Shown: positions 17,456 to 25,766, numbered from the stretch's first letter. The stretch: DNA of 64,000 bases from Robinsoniella peoriensis (GCF_000797495.1 NZ_JTGN01000014.1:105060-169059), one strand, 5' to 3'. Numbers and translations: made by a program. Notes: generated by a model from the letters alone, not told the origin.

Positions 17456-17763
17456 TTAATTTTGGACAATAAAATTAACTTCTTTCAATGTATAAGATTC
17501 GTTATCGTCATTATAAAACGAGTCCACTACATATGCCTCTAATGTCAATCGTTTATTTGCCCATTGAATAAGATTTAAGTTTTTAAATGTAAATTTACCT
17601 CTCCTATCTGATTTAACTGCTGCAATTTTATTCCCACTAGGATCTCTTAACACTATTTTTGAATTCTTATTTGTAATGCCTGATATTATCTTAGTATTTT
17701 TATTAATCTTTTTATAGGATGAAGGATTAACAAATGTTATGCTCTTTACTACTGTTAGCGGAC
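17456..17763 (-). pseudogene. Second Ig-like domain of the leucine-rich-repeat protein, cut off by a frameshift
   Basis: Translated in its own frame this stretch gives a second copy of the C-terminal domain of the upstream gene: VKSITFVNP, INKNTKIISGITNKNS, LRDPSGNKIAAVKSD, GKFTFKNLNL and LKEVNFIV line up with VKTITLVKP, INKNTKKISGIANKNS, LRDPKGKKIVSVKTD, GKFTFRNLNL and LKEVKFTV. It has no ribosome site of its own. The upstream ORF stops at 17755 and this frame is open from about 17765, so one base change would join them. Confidence 0.7.
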
Positions 17764-18693
17764 TGTAAATTTAACTTCTTTCAATATGTTCTTTTCCCCA
17801 TAAAGTTGATCGACAACAAATGACTGTAAAGATAATGTCATTCCTGCCCATTTTTTCAGGTTTAGATTTCTAAATGTAAACTTGCCTTTTCTATCCGTTT
17901 TAACGGAAACAATCTTTTTACCCTTTGGATCTCTAAGGGATATTGTTGAATTTTTATTTGCAATACCTGATATTTTTTTTGTGTTTTTATTGATAACACT
18001 AAAAGATGTAGGTTTAACAAGCGTTATAGTTTTTACTAAATTCTGAAGTTTAACGGTACTCTTATACCAAATACTATTTCTTCTCCAATGCCGTGGTATT
18101 TTTTTATTAAGTTCTTCTTCACTTATTTTATTATACTTTAGTCCGATTTCTGAAAGACTTGTATATCGATTTAGGTCTGGTATTTTTTTTATTTTATTAA
18201 TCTGAACATCAAGTGATTCTAGTTGTGTTAATTTTTCAATACTTTTTAAACTTGATATTTTATTATAATTCAACGAAACATATCTTATATTAAATAAGTT
18301 TTTTATTGGGTTAATATTTGTAATTTGATTATGATCAGCATATAAACTAGTTAAATTGAATAAATTTTCTATACCCGATAAGGATTTTATATTATTAGAC
18401 GAAACATCTAATTTAGTTAGATTTTTAAGCTTTCCTATTCCTTTTAATGTTTTTATTTTGTTTTTTATTTTATCTTTACTGGCGTCTAATCGCTTTATTT
18501 TTTCTGCATCTTTTTCTGTAAAATTTTTGCTTTTTCCAACTTCACGTAATATAGTTTGATACAAAACTCTATCTGGTATTCCAGTTTCGTCATTAGGAAT
18601 AATTTTACTTTTTGCAGCCATTACATTCAACGGCATCAATACACACATTAAAATAACTAATGATGTCAAAAATATTTGTTTTTTTCTATACAT
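17755..18693 (-). CDS. Secreted leucine-rich-repeat protein with Ig-like domain (internalin-like)
   Basis: A 312-residue protein with a signal peptide ending near AAKSK (residues 1-27), an internalin-like cap region, about five 22-residue leucine-rich repeats (residues about 75-185; LTKLDVSSNNIKSL, LTSLYADHNQITNI, LESLDVQINKIKKI) and a C-terminal beta-rich domain (about 220-312). It has no sortase motif or transmembrane anchor. ATG follows GAGGAGAAG. Strongly AT-rich compared with neighbours, as for acquired surface proteins. The gene stops just before a second, out-of-frame copy of the last domain, so the original protein was probably longer. Likely binds a protein or glycan outside the cell (family inference). 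Confidence 0.85.
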   Translation of the reverse strand: MYRKKQIFLTSLVILMCVLMPLNVMAAKSKIIPNDETGIPDRVLYQTILREVGKSKNFTEKDAEKIKRLDASKDKIKNKIKTLKGIGKLKNLTKLDVSSNNIKSLSGIENLFNLTSLYADHNQITNINPIKNLFNIRYVSLNYNKISSLKSIEKLTQLESLDVQINKIKKIPDLNRYTSLSEIGLKYNKISEEELNKKIPRHWRRNSIWYKSTVKLQNLVKTITLVKPTSFSVINKNTKKISGIANKNSTISLRDPKGKKIVSVKTDRKGKFTFRNLNLKKWAGMTLSLQSFVVDQLYGEKNILKEVKFTVR

Positions 18694-18944
18694 ATTCTTC
18701 TCCTCATAATTAAGATCTTGTTTAGATTTTATTTAGAAGCACTCTTCTCCCTTCTTCCTATATTTTCACAAAAAGTTCACAGTATTATATTTAAATATAT
18801 ATCATATTTTCATCAATTTTTCACCCCCCTATTGACTAACTGGTAGCCATCCTCGTCTAGTTGGTAATATTATTCATTACACATCGTAGATAAATGCTTT
18901 CAAAAAAATAGAGACATACCAAAGTACGCCTCTATCCTTAAATC

Positions 18945-19265
18945 TTATTCTACTTTCACATTACAATATGCGCTTTTTCCACTGCTTGTCTTAAGCGTGA
19001 TTCTACTTCTCCCCTTCTTAAGCCCAGTGACTACACCCTTGCTGGAAACCTTAACAATTCCTTTTTTGTTTATTGTCCATTTTTTCGTATCTGTTGTGTT
19101 CTTTGGATATACCGTTGCTTTCAGTGCGAATTTCCTGCCAACTTTCAGTGTTAGTCTCTTACGGCTTAGTTTTACCTTGGTAGCCTTTCTCTCCTTAACA
19201 TTTATATTGCAGGTAGCTTAACTTCACTGTTGTCTTTTACTGTACATGTTACATGTATAACCGGA
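18945..19265 (-). pseudogene. Bacterial Ig-like (Big_2) domain relic
   Basis: On the minus strand, one frame gives VKLSRKRLTLKVGRKFALKA, KNTTDTKKWT, VVTGLKKGRSRITLKT and a final YCNVKVE stop, a clear group-2 bacterial Ig-like domain. Just upstream another frame gives VTCTVKDNSEVKLP, the end of a preceding repeat of the same kind, ended by a stop. No start codon with a ribosome site is seen. This is the tail of a decayed surface protein, lying next to the leucine-rich-repeat gene. Confidence 0.7.
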
Positions 19266-19673
19266 AAAACTCCAGTTTTTCTGAGCAGATTTAGTTTTAT
19301 TCCTCATTCTCTTTTTTTACAATCCACTAATATGAGCATTGAAATACATGATTTTTTACTCTGCAATTACATTTATTAAAAGATATACCGACGCCTTTAT
19401 ACCATATTTCAACATCCTTAAACTGAATTGTTGAGCGCCTGATGCACATCAATTGTTATTGTCCTATCGACTACTCTGAAATCACCATTTCATTGGCTGC
19501 CACATCATAATTTATCCCCTATGAAGCCACCACAATGCTAATTCTAGCCAGTAATCATATTATGGCTGATATGATGACACATATACCGGAAGATACCATA
19601 GCAATGGGCAATGTAGCTCCGGCAGCAGGATTTCATGCTTTTTTTTGCAGCAGTGAATGAATTTTACAACTAA
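19266..19673. other. Degenerate DNA between Big_2 relic and orphan receiver gene
   Basis: No intact gene. On the plus strand, about 19521-19673 translates as ATTMLILASN, HIPEDTIAMGNVAPAAG and, after one extra T in a T8 run near 19640, AAVNEFYN with a stop. This looks like the C-terminus of a dead gene that I do not recognise. The rest holds nothing I can support. Confidence 0.4.
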
Positions 19674-20030
19674 TTATGTATAGGGCTGCCACTCCATGCA
19701 TCCCTCAAGTTTTTTTATAGAAATAGGTTTGATAAGATAACCATCTGCACAAATGGCGGTTGCTTCCCGAATATATCGGTCGTTTTCCGTTACAAAAATG
19801 ACATTGGCCTGCGGATTACATTTACGCACCCTGGATACCAGCATAAATCCATCTATTCTACGCATTAAAACCTCTGTAAATAATTGATCTACACGACTGT
19901 TATGTGCGTATTTAACTGCCAGCAAAGGATCTGTAAAAGAAACTACTGTATCATTTGTAAACACCAGCTGTATTTTAGCTACAAGATCATCCAGATGCTG
20001 TTGATTACTGTCAACCACCATTATATTCAT
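19674..20030 (-). CDS. Orphan receiver-only response regulator with Asp-to-Glu at the phosphorylation site
   Basis: A 118-residue receiver domain with no output domain, ending soon after the KPIS motif. The N-terminal acidic region (VVDSN) and the conserved Lys (YLIKP) and Thr (FVTEN) are present, but where FTDV is expected the sequence reads FTEV, replacing the phosphorylated Asp by Glu. The ATG at 20030 is preferred because GAGGAG lies upstream; the ORF extends to 20186 through a transcription terminator. It resembles the first half of LytTR-type regulators, so it may be a truncated gene. A phosphorylation-mimic role is possible but unproven. Confidence 0.7.
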   Translation of the reverse strand: MNIMVVDSNQQHLDDLVAKIQLVFTNDTVVSFTDPLLAVKYAHNSRVDQLFTEVLMRRIDGFMLVSRVRKCNPQANVIFVTENDRYIREATAICADGYLIKPISIKKLEGCMEWQPYT

Positions 20031-20170
20031 TCTGCAACACTCCTCTCTACTCACTTTCACTTCATTTTCAGCGCTTTTCAAGTACTTTTCATACTTCAAT
20101 GTGCCTTTAGTATATTTTATCAATGACATCAAAACTACACCATCAAGTATGATCCTGAAAATGAAACCAA

Positions 20171-20200
20171 AAACAGCGGCTCCCACTGGAGCCGCTCCTT
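20171..20200 (-). terminator. Terminator of the BceRS-type operon
   Basis: AGCGGCTCC (20175-20183), loop CACT, GGAGCCGCT (20188-20196). Read on the minus strand it is followed by five T. It lies 27 bp after the histidine kinase stop. Confidence 0.85.
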
Positions 20201-20226
20201 AATTTAAATCATATATTACTATCTAT

Positions 20227-21240
20227 TTATTCCGTTTCCAGATGTTCTCTGTACAGATCAATTGCAATCCGGGTGCCCTGTCCAACCTTTGAAGAAACTT
20301 TTATGGAATGTCCAAGCCTATCTAATATCTTCTTGCAAAGATATAACCCAATTCCGGTAGACTTCTTTCCCATTCGTCCATTATATCCGGTAAATCCATT
20401 TTCAAATATACGGGGAAGATCCTCTTCCTGAATCCCGATACCGGTATCTTCGATAATTAAGGTCTCACGTTCATCTGGATCCATGTAAACCGATATTTTT
20501 CCTTCATTGGTATATTTAAGTGAGTTAGATAAAATCTGTTCGATCACAAAAACCATCCATTTTTCATCAGTTATCACTGTATTATCCATTTCTTTTAATT
20601 CGAAAGGAATCTTACGGTAAATGAACACAGAACTATCCTGCTTTACCGCTTTTCGAACCAAATCCAGTACTTTATATTCCTGAAGCTTTAAATCTGCCGA
20701 CATATTCTCCATACGCAGATATTGCAATACCATATCAACATACCGCTCAATTTTAAGCAGCTGCTGTAAAAGCCCCTGATTTCTGGCATTGTCCTCTACT
20801 TGAATCAGAAGGCGCATTGCGGTAATCGGAGTTTTGATCTGATGTGCCCACAATGTGTAATAATCCATCATATCTTTTTTGCTGCGCTCTTCCTGTTCTT
20901 TTTCCTGAGCACTGTAACGAAAAAGTTTTAATAATATTTCCTGGTAATCTTTCTCCAGTAAATTTCCTGCATTTGGAAAATCATTACATTCTACGGTAAT
21001 CCTGCCAAAAAGCCCATAAAGTGCTAAATGCTTGCTACGATATTTCCAATAACTAATCGTACACATAACAGCTCCAACAGCAAAGCACAGTAAAAATGCA
21101 TAACTATAGATCTTAGCCGGAATGCCATATAAATAAAAAATCAGCAGGAAGATGAAGGAAAATATGAAGATTGCCAATATCTGCATCAGATGGTCTATTA
21201 TAAATCTGCCGATTATCTTATATTCCTTGATTTTTTCCAT
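20227..21240 (-). CDS. BceS-type sensor histidine kinase
   Basis: A 337-residue kinase with two N-terminal membrane segments (about 12-34 and 38-60) and almost no extracellular loop, as in intramembrane-sensing BceS kinases that are switched by their ABC transporter. The H-box HQIKTPITAMR holds the phosphorylated His (about 133); N-box EQILSNSLKYT, G1 DTGIGI and G2 TGIGLYL follow. The start overlaps the regulator's stop (TGAATG). Its likely partner transporter is the BceAB pair at 13.0-15.8 kb, separated by an accessory patch. Confidence 0.93.
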   Translation of the reverse strand: MEKIKEYKIIGRFIIDHLMQILAIFIFSFIFLLIFYLYGIPAKIYSYAFLLCFAVGAVMCTISYWKYRSKHLALYGLFGRITVECNDFPNAGNLLEKDYQEILLKLFRYSAQEKEQEERSKKDMMDYYTLWAHQIKTPITAMRLLIQVEDNARNQGLLQQLLKIERYVDMVLQYLRMENMSADLKLQEYKVLDLVRKAVKQDSSVFIYRKIPFELKEMDNTVITDEKWMVFVIEQILSNSLKYTNEGKISVYMDPDERETLIIEDTGIGIQEEDLPRIFENGFTGYNGRMGKKSTGIGLYLCKKILDRLGHSIKVSSKVGQGTRIAIDLYREHLETE

Positions 21241-21912
21241 TCAGACCACCATATATCCTATTCCCTTTTTTGTTACAATAAATCCGGCAAGGCCTATATC
21301 TTCTAACTTTTTACGCAGCCTGGTGATATTAACAGTCAGCGTATTATCATCAATAAAGCTGTCACTTTCCCATAGACGCTCCATAATAGCTTCACGGGAT
21401 ACCACCTTCCCTGCATTCTCCATTAAGATCTGAAGGATTTTAAAATCATTTTTTGTCAGATCTGTTTTTTGTTCCTGATATAATAAAGTGGTATCACTCA
21501 AATTTAGTATAGCACCATTATGTTCTAATACATTAGTCTGACCCTGAAATGCATATGTTCTTCGAAGCATTGCCTGAACTTTCGCCGCAAGTACCGTTAA
21601 ATCAAATGGCTTGGTTATAAAGTCATCTCCACCCATATTTATCGCCATTACAATATTCATGTTATCACTCATAGAAGAAAGAAAAACAATCGGAACCTTA
21701 GAGATCTTCCTGATTTCCTGACACCAGTGATATCCATTGAAAAACGGCAGTGTAATATCCATCAATACCAGCTGCGGATCAAATGCAATAAAATTTTCCA
21801 TGACTTTCTCAAAATCTGTGACAACACTGGTTTCCATCCCCCATGTCCGCAAATAATCCTTTACAGACGAAGCGATTACCATATCATCTTCCACAATCAA
21901 TATTTTATACAT
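21241..21912 (-). CDS. BceR-type OmpR-family response regulator
   Basis: A 223-residue regulator: receiver domain (about 1-115) with acidic pair EDD near 8-10, phosphorylated Asp in LVLMDITLPFFNG (about 52) and Lys in FITKPFD (about 102); winged-helix DNA-binding domain (about 130-223) with VVSREAIMERLW and VNITRLRKKL. It should activate the BceAB-type operon through the CTTACA-N4-TGTAAG site at 15853. Start ATG follows AAAGGATG. It is co-transcribed and overlaps with the kinase. Confidence 0.94.
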   Translation of the reverse strand: MYKILIVEDDMVIASSVKDYLRTWGMETSVVTDFEKVMENFIAFDPQLVLMDITLPFFNGYHWCQEIRKISKVPIVFLSSMSDNMNIVMAINMGGDDFITKPFDLTVLAAKVQAMLRRTYAFQGQTNVLEHNGAILNLSDTTLLYQEQKTDLTKNDFKILQILMENAGKVVSREAIMERLWESDSFIDDNTLTVNITRLRKKLEDIGLAGFIVTKKGIGYMVV

Positions 21913-22058
21913 TCTGTCATCCTTTCACTATCATGCGCTTGTTATCAGTATAATCTTTCCCACTTTTTAATATACTGTACCTCCATCATAGTATTTAACC
22001 TCTCATCTGTCAAGCAGACCAGCCACTCTCCCTGATCATTTACCGACCTGTTAATGGC

Positions 22059-22088
22059 ACAAAAAAAGAAGGATTCCCACCTTCTCTT
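22059..22088 (-). terminator. Terminator of the DnaJ operon
   Basis: AGAAGG-N7-CCTTCT hairpin followed by seven T on the minus strand, just after the DnaJ-domain gene. Confidence 0.8.
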
Positions 22089-22094
22089 TCTATA

Positions 22095-22751
22095 TCAGCA
22101 TGGTCTGCAGCAACAGCCGCACAACATATTCATACAGCAAAGCTGTGTACAACAGCTTGTATCAAAATTCTGGGGCATTCCGCCATATCCGCTGCCCATG
22201 GTCTGATACCATTGCCCACCGGACTCCAACTGTCTCTTAAGCTGTTGATACTGGAAATTATTCGGTTCCAAAGCAGCGGCTCTCGATGCAAAATCCTTTG
22301 CATTGAGATTATTGCCGATACCAGCATTGGCAAGTGCACTCAGGTAATACCATTTGGCATTACGCTGTGAAATATTATTTAAAACATTCAGAGCTTCCTG
22401 GAAATGGCCGGCATTAATATAATTTGCCGCTGCCTGATATTCAATTGGCTCGCCGCTTTCATACTGGCGCTGACCAAAACCGCCGCCATAGCCGCCAAAT
22501 CCCTGCCCCTGTCCATAGCCCTGACTGCTCTGTCCGCTATATCCGCCAGTATATCCGCCGGTACGTTCCTTCATAATCTGGTCGTAAGCCTGCTGCACCT
22601 CTTTAAATTTCTCTTCGGCCTGATCCTTGTTGGGATTATTCAGGTTTGCATCGGGATGATATCTCCTGCTCAATTTCCTGTATGCTTTTTTTACCTCATC
22701 ATCAGATGCTGAAGACGGAATTCCCAACACCTTATATGGATCCATTATCAT
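22095..22751 (-). CDS. DnaJ-domain protein with TPR-like region and Cys-rich tail
   Basis: A 218-residue protein: J domain (about 3-65) with the HPD motif in RRYHPDAN, a Gly/Tyr/Gln-rich linker (about 66-98), a TPR-like helical region (about 103-175) and a C-terminus with ten cysteines in the last 22 residues. It would stimulate the ATPase of an Hsp70 partner. The Cys-rich end could bind metal or be lipid-modified. The gene overlaps the DUF5685 gene by 20 bp and closes a three-gene operon. Its specific client is unknown. Confidence 0.88.
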   Translation of the reverse strand: MIMDPYKVLGIPSSASDDEVKKAYRKLSRRYHPDANLNNPNKDQAEEKFKEVQQAYDQIMKERTGGYTGGYSGQSSQGYGQGQGFGGYGGGFGQRQYESGEPIEYQAAANYINAGHFQEALNVLNNISQRNAKWYYLSALANAGIGNNLNAKDFASRAAALEPNNFQYQQLKRQLESGGQWYQTMGSGYGGMPQNFDTSCCTQLCCMNMLCGCCCRPC

Positions 22752-23580
22752 TCTTATTTCCTGCTCTTTCCTTCGTTACTTTTTCGTATTTCACCCAAAC
22801 TCCGGAATACAATATATTTCTTAGTATATCAACATTTTCTAAAATTGGCAACCTCTCAAATGCTCTGGAGCATTCTGCCATCATCAACATCATAATGTCT
22901 TTACATTTACCGGCATAATCAGCATCAGTCATCATTGGTATCAAAGGGTTATAATTTCCTGCCTTTTTGTCCTTTTCCACATCTTCATAAGCATCCATAA
23001 GATAGATGAATTTCCCCAGGTAAAAGCCCATCTGACCCAAAGGTTCCTTCCACTCATCTTTTTTATACATAAACAACTCTTTTAATACGGTTCCGGTAAG
23101 CCCCGCTGCCACATCCAGATCTTTTTCTTTTCGTACCTCGCACTCGCGCATCTTTTTCATATATCTTTGTATTGCCCTGCGCTGTCTGGGATATCTTTCT
23201 GCCGTTTCTTTATACTTCTTATGTATCATTTTAGCAAGAGTCAGTTTGGCTGCATTATGGTCATCAAACCAGTCATCCATAAAATTATGGTAAGCAAGAA
23301 GTACATTCATATCCGCCGCATAATCCAGCATTTCATTTTCTGCTATCAATTCTTTTTTTGTAGGATGTAACGCACACCTTTGCATTTTAAGCTCACCCTG
23401 AGATTCATAAAGGCTTGATAACAGAAGACCCAGAAAAGTCATGTCAAAAGTCAGCAGCACCTTCCCCCTGACTCCATACTGCTTTCCTAACCGCTTACAC
23501 AGTCCGCAATAGTATGCCCGGTAGGTCTTATAATCCTTTATTTTAATTTCATCCTGATTAATCGTCACATATCCGAACAT
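22732..23580 (-). CDS. DUF5685 family protein
   Basis: A 282-residue cytoplasmic, mostly helical protein with the family opening MFGYVTINQDEIKIKDY and the CGLCKRLGKQYG motif (about 26-37), which may bind a metal. Several Cys/His residues are conserved in the family (for example HNFMDDWFDDH near 97-107, FYLGKFIYLMDAYEDVEKD near 190-208, the latter with acidic residues like those of isoprenoid synthases). Function unknown. Regularly found beside DnaJ-domain genes, as here, so a shared role is likely. Confidence 0.85.
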   Translation of the reverse strand: MFGYVTINQDEIKIKDYKTYRAYYCGLCKRLGKQYGVRGKVLLTFDMTFLGLLLSSLYESQGELKMQRCALHPTKKELIAENEMLDYAADMNVLLAYHNFMDDWFDDHNAAKLTLAKMIHKKYKETAERYPRQRRAIQRYMKKMRECEVRKEKDLDVAAGLTGTVLKELFMYKKDEWKEPLGQMGFYLGKFIYLMDAYEDVEKDKKAGNYNPLIPMMTDADYAGKCKDIMMLMMAECSRAFERLPILENVDILRNILYSGVWVKYEKVTKERAGNKNDNGSI

Positions 23581-23602
23581 CGCTCTATCCTCTGCTTTTC
23601 TA

Positions 23603-23998
23603 TCAACTCTTCTTTACAAACTGATCCCCGCATTTAGGGCAGGTAATTGAAATTTTTCCTTTTCCCCGGGGGATACGAATTTTCTGTCTGCACTTTGGAC
23701 ATTTGTAAATATGGAAATCTTTACTCTGTTCCAGACGCTTTTTCTGTCCGTGAAATAATCCTGTCACCCTGTCTTTTAACTCCATAAACTTCTGATTTTC
23801 CGCATAGCGTCTCTGAACATTCTTCGAAAACATACGCACATAAATCAAAACCAGTAAAATCAACGGAACCCAGGAAAACAATCCGCTTCTTATAAAAATT
23901 GATAAAACCACCAGGACAAAAGCAACAATTATCATAAATCTCGATAATTCATCAGCTCCATACCGCCCCATCATAAACCTCTGAAACTTTTCCTTCAC
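23603..23998 (-). CDS. Membrane protein with C-terminal zinc ribbon
   Basis: About 131 residues: two adjacent membrane segments (about 20-58), a basic amphipathic stretch, then a zinc ribbon (KCPKCRQKIRIP ... TCPKCGDQF, about 97-125). A GTG start at 23998 is preferred because it sits 8 bases after GGAGG; a TTG at 24004 is too close to that site. First gene of the DUF5685/DnaJ operon, downstream of a good promoter. Function unknown; membrane-anchored ribbon proteins often scaffold others. Confidence 0.8.
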   Translation of the reverse strand: MKEKFQRFMMGRYGADELSRFMIIVAFVLVVLSIFIRSGLFSWVPLILLVLIYVRMFSKNVQRRYAENQKFMELKDRVTGLFHGQKKRLEQSKDFHIYKCPKCRQKIRIPRGKGKISITCPKCGDQFVKKS

Positions 23999-24037
23999 TT
24001 CCAAATCCTCCTAAATATTATTTCCATCATTAATAGT

Positions 24038-24066
24038 ATTATAGGTTGTATGAAAATTTAAATCAA
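24038..24066 (-). promoter_or_regulatory. Promoter of the zinc-ribbon/DUF5685/DnaJ operon
   Basis: Minus strand TTGATT (24066-24061), 17-bp spacer, TATAAT (24043-24038). The first gene starts about 40 bp downstream. Confidence 0.7.
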
Positions 24067-24138
24067 TAAAGGATTCATAAAATTTTTGTAAACAGTTTTC
24101 TTTGTCGATTTATGTAAGAATTTAGCAAAATATTTTTC

Positions 24139-24167
24139 TTGTCACAATTTGCAGAATATGGTAGAAT
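24139..24167 (+). promoter_or_regulatory. Promoter driving a non-coding transcript
   Basis: TTGTCA (24139-24144), 17-bp spacer, TAGAAT (24162-24167). No plus-strand gene with a ribosome site follows before a hairpin terminator about 105 bp downstream. Confidence 0.6.
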
Positions 24168-24173
24168 TTTTAC

Positions 24174-24305
24174 GTATTGGTAAAAATCTAGTACGTTTCA
24201 CAACTCGCGCTCCGCAGACTTCCCCAAGAACTGCGGGGTACTCCCAAAAAATTGATTGTTATTTACATCTCCGGCACAGTGCCGGGGATTTTATATTTAT
24301 TTTAC
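24174..24305 (+). ncRNA. Candidate small structured RNA (about 125 nt)
   Basis: The unit runs from the promoter at 24139-24167 to a terminator hairpin (ATCTCCGGCA-CAG-TGCCGGGGAT, 24268-24290) followed by TTTTATATTTATTTT. Inside is a second hairpin, CCGCAG...CTGCGG (about 24212-24236), with a C/A-rich loop. No known RNA family (6S, SRP, tmRNA, RNase P, common riboswitches) is recognised. It lies in the 330-bp gap between the holin gene and the zinc-ribbon operon, and its 3' end faces the holin gene on the other strand. Confidence 0.45.
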
Positions 24306-24330
24306 TCATACAGGAACAAAATAAAGACCG

Positions 24331-24621
24331 CTATTCCTGTTTATTAATCTGTTTGATAATCTGATTGACATATGTGCTCAAACCTGCAACCAATATACCC
24401 TGTACAATTGCGGTGAATAAGCCCAAAGCTATATCCTGTCCTGTTATAAAGGTGGATGTAGCAACCACCCAGATGCCGCAAATAACGATTCCAATGAAAC
24501 CAACCACCAGTGGTATGAATTTATCCGGAAGCAAAGTACTCTGCTTCAGCCATATACCAATAAAATACAATATTATTGCAACTACAATCAGACCCGGCTT
24601 TATATAATCCATAATATCCAT
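24331..24621 (-). CDS. Phage holin-family membrane protein
   Basis: A 96-residue protein with three hydrophobic segments (about 8-26, 36-57, 67-88) and a short charged C-terminus (INKQE), the build of Listeria A118-type holins. A holin forms membrane holes for an endolysin. No endolysin or other phage gene is beside it, so it is an orphan, possibly domesticated. ATG follows GAGGGAGAG. An alternative is an unrelated small membrane protein with the same topology. Confidence 0.75.
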   Translation of the reverse strand: MDIMDYIKPGLIVVAIILYFIGIWLKQSTLLPDKFIPLVVGFIGIVICGIWVVATSTFITGQDIALGLFTAIVQGILVAGLSTYVNQIIKQINKQE

Positions 24622-24745
24622 ACTGCTCTCCCTCTCTCTATGATGATTTATTTATATGCTTCTACTGTTCCTCATGTGCCGCATTCACTTTTCCATATTT
24701 ACGCTGCTGATGAAAATATACCATATATAATTTAAAACCGTCTCA

Positions 24746-24774
24746 TTGCATGGTGTTGCAAAATAGATTATACT
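24746..24774 (+). promoter_or_regulatory. Promoter of the MGMT-like gene
   Basis: TTGCAT (24746-24751), 17-bp spacer, TATACT (24769-24774), about 20 bp before the start codon at 24795. Confidence 0.7.
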
Positions 24775-24794
24775 TGTAGCAGGAGGTGGTAGAT

Positions 24795-25289
24795 ATGCCA
24801 AACGAAGACAAAAAAGATTTTAATGCAATGTTAAATGATGCGAAGGATATGCCCAAATTTCAGACAATCACTGACCAGAAGAGTATAGAAAAATATGGCG
24901 GTAACAGAATGTATTTCGCTCCGCCTGTCGCATACGACAATGTGATGAAAGCTGTCCCCTACGGGAAAGTTCTAACGATTGGTGAAATACGGGCATACTT
25001 TGCAAAAGCAAATGGAGCCGATTTCACCGAGCCAATCACCGCAGGAATCTTTGTGTCCATTGCAGCATGGGCCAGTTACCAGAGAAAAGATGATAAAACC
25101 CCATATTGGAGGACTCTAAAAGCAAACGGGGAATTAAATGCAAAATACCCGGGCGGGGTGGAAGCACAAAAAGAAAAACTGGAAGAAGAGGGCCATACCA
25201 TTATTGAAAAAGGAAGAACCAACATAAAATATTATGTTAAGAACTATGAAAACTCACTTTTTCATTTAACTGATATTCTGACTGTTTGA
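24795..25289 (+). CDS. MGMT/alkyltransferase-like DNA-binding protein
   Basis: About 164 residues. The middle matches the DNA-binding domain of O6-methylguanine methyltransferases and alkyltransferase-like proteins: VPYGKVLTIGEIRAYF (about 53-68), PYWRTLKANGELNAKYPGG (about 103-121) and QKEKLEEEGHTI. The active-site PCHR cysteine motif is absent, so it should not transfer alkyl groups; ATL proteins instead flag damaged guanines for nucleotide excision repair. ATG at 24795 follows AGGAGGT. Transcribed alone from its own promoter. Confidence 0.8.
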   Translation: MPNEDKKDFNAMLNDAKDMPKFQTITDQKSIEKYGGNRMYFAPPVAYDNVMKAVPYGKVLTIGEIRAYFAKANGADFTEPITAGIFVSIAAWASYQRKDDKTPYWRTLKANGELNAKYPGGVEAQKEKLEEEGHTIIEKGRTNIKYYVKNYENSLFHLTDILTV

Positions 25290-25367
25290 TCCGATATTAT
25301 GATTACTGCGTATTAAATACATATCTCCGTCATACTATATAATAAGAAATTCTAAATTGGTTGCATC

Positions 25368-25727
25368 ATGATAACAGAAAAGTATATTGTAACATTTTAT
25401 GGCCTTAACACTAAATATTATACAAATGAATTTGTTGCTCATTTATGGGAAGAAAGTGCAAATAAAGAATATTTCAGCTCCGGCGTATTTGTAACCAGTC
25501 TCATAAACGTGAATAGCCTGGTGTGTGGAACAGTAAGAGGGTGTAATCTAGGCGAAACGGCATATATTGTATCTACAACAAGAAATCCTTCAGAAGTTAA
25601 AGATAGTGACATTTTTAGAGAATCATTCATAAATGTTGCAAAAGAAGTTAGAAAAAACTTTGGCAATCCTTTTATGACAATTACTGTGCAAAATGTAGAT
25701 ATTCACTATTTTATTGAAATCAAATAA
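25368..25727 (+). CDS. Hypothetical protein
   Basis: A 119-residue protein without signal peptide or membrane segment, predicted mixed alpha/beta. No family recognised. No clear ribosome site precedes the ATG (TTGGTTGCATC), which lowers confidence, but the ORF is followed directly by a terminator hairpin at 25767-25796 (CCCCTGG-N7-CCCCAGGGG), supporting a real gene end. It lies 78 bp after the MGMT-like gene and could share its transcript. Confidence 0.55.
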   Translation: MITEKYIVTFYGLNTKYYTNEFVAHLWEESANKEYFSSGVFVTSLINVNSLVCGTVRGCNLGETAYIVSTTRNPSEVKDSDIFRESFINVAKEVRKNFGNPFMTITVQNVDIHYFIEIK

Positions 25728-25766
25728 AATGCATGTAACTAAATCTCTTGTTTGCCTGCAGTATTA

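Noticed and set aside
18997..19221. 74-codon plus-strand ORF with hydrophobic sequence
   Set aside because: It is the antisense shadow of the Big_2 domain relic on the minus strand.
22130..22339. 69-codon minus-strand ORF inside the DnaJ gene
   Set aside because: Same-strand, different-frame shadow without a ribosome site.
24149..24364. 71-codon plus-strand ORF over the candidate small RNA
   Set aside because: It starts upstream of the predicted transcript start, lacks a ribosome site and runs through the terminator.
24331..24621. Prophage starting at the holin gene
   Set aside because: No endolysin, structural, replication or integrase gene is adjacent; the holin is an orphan.
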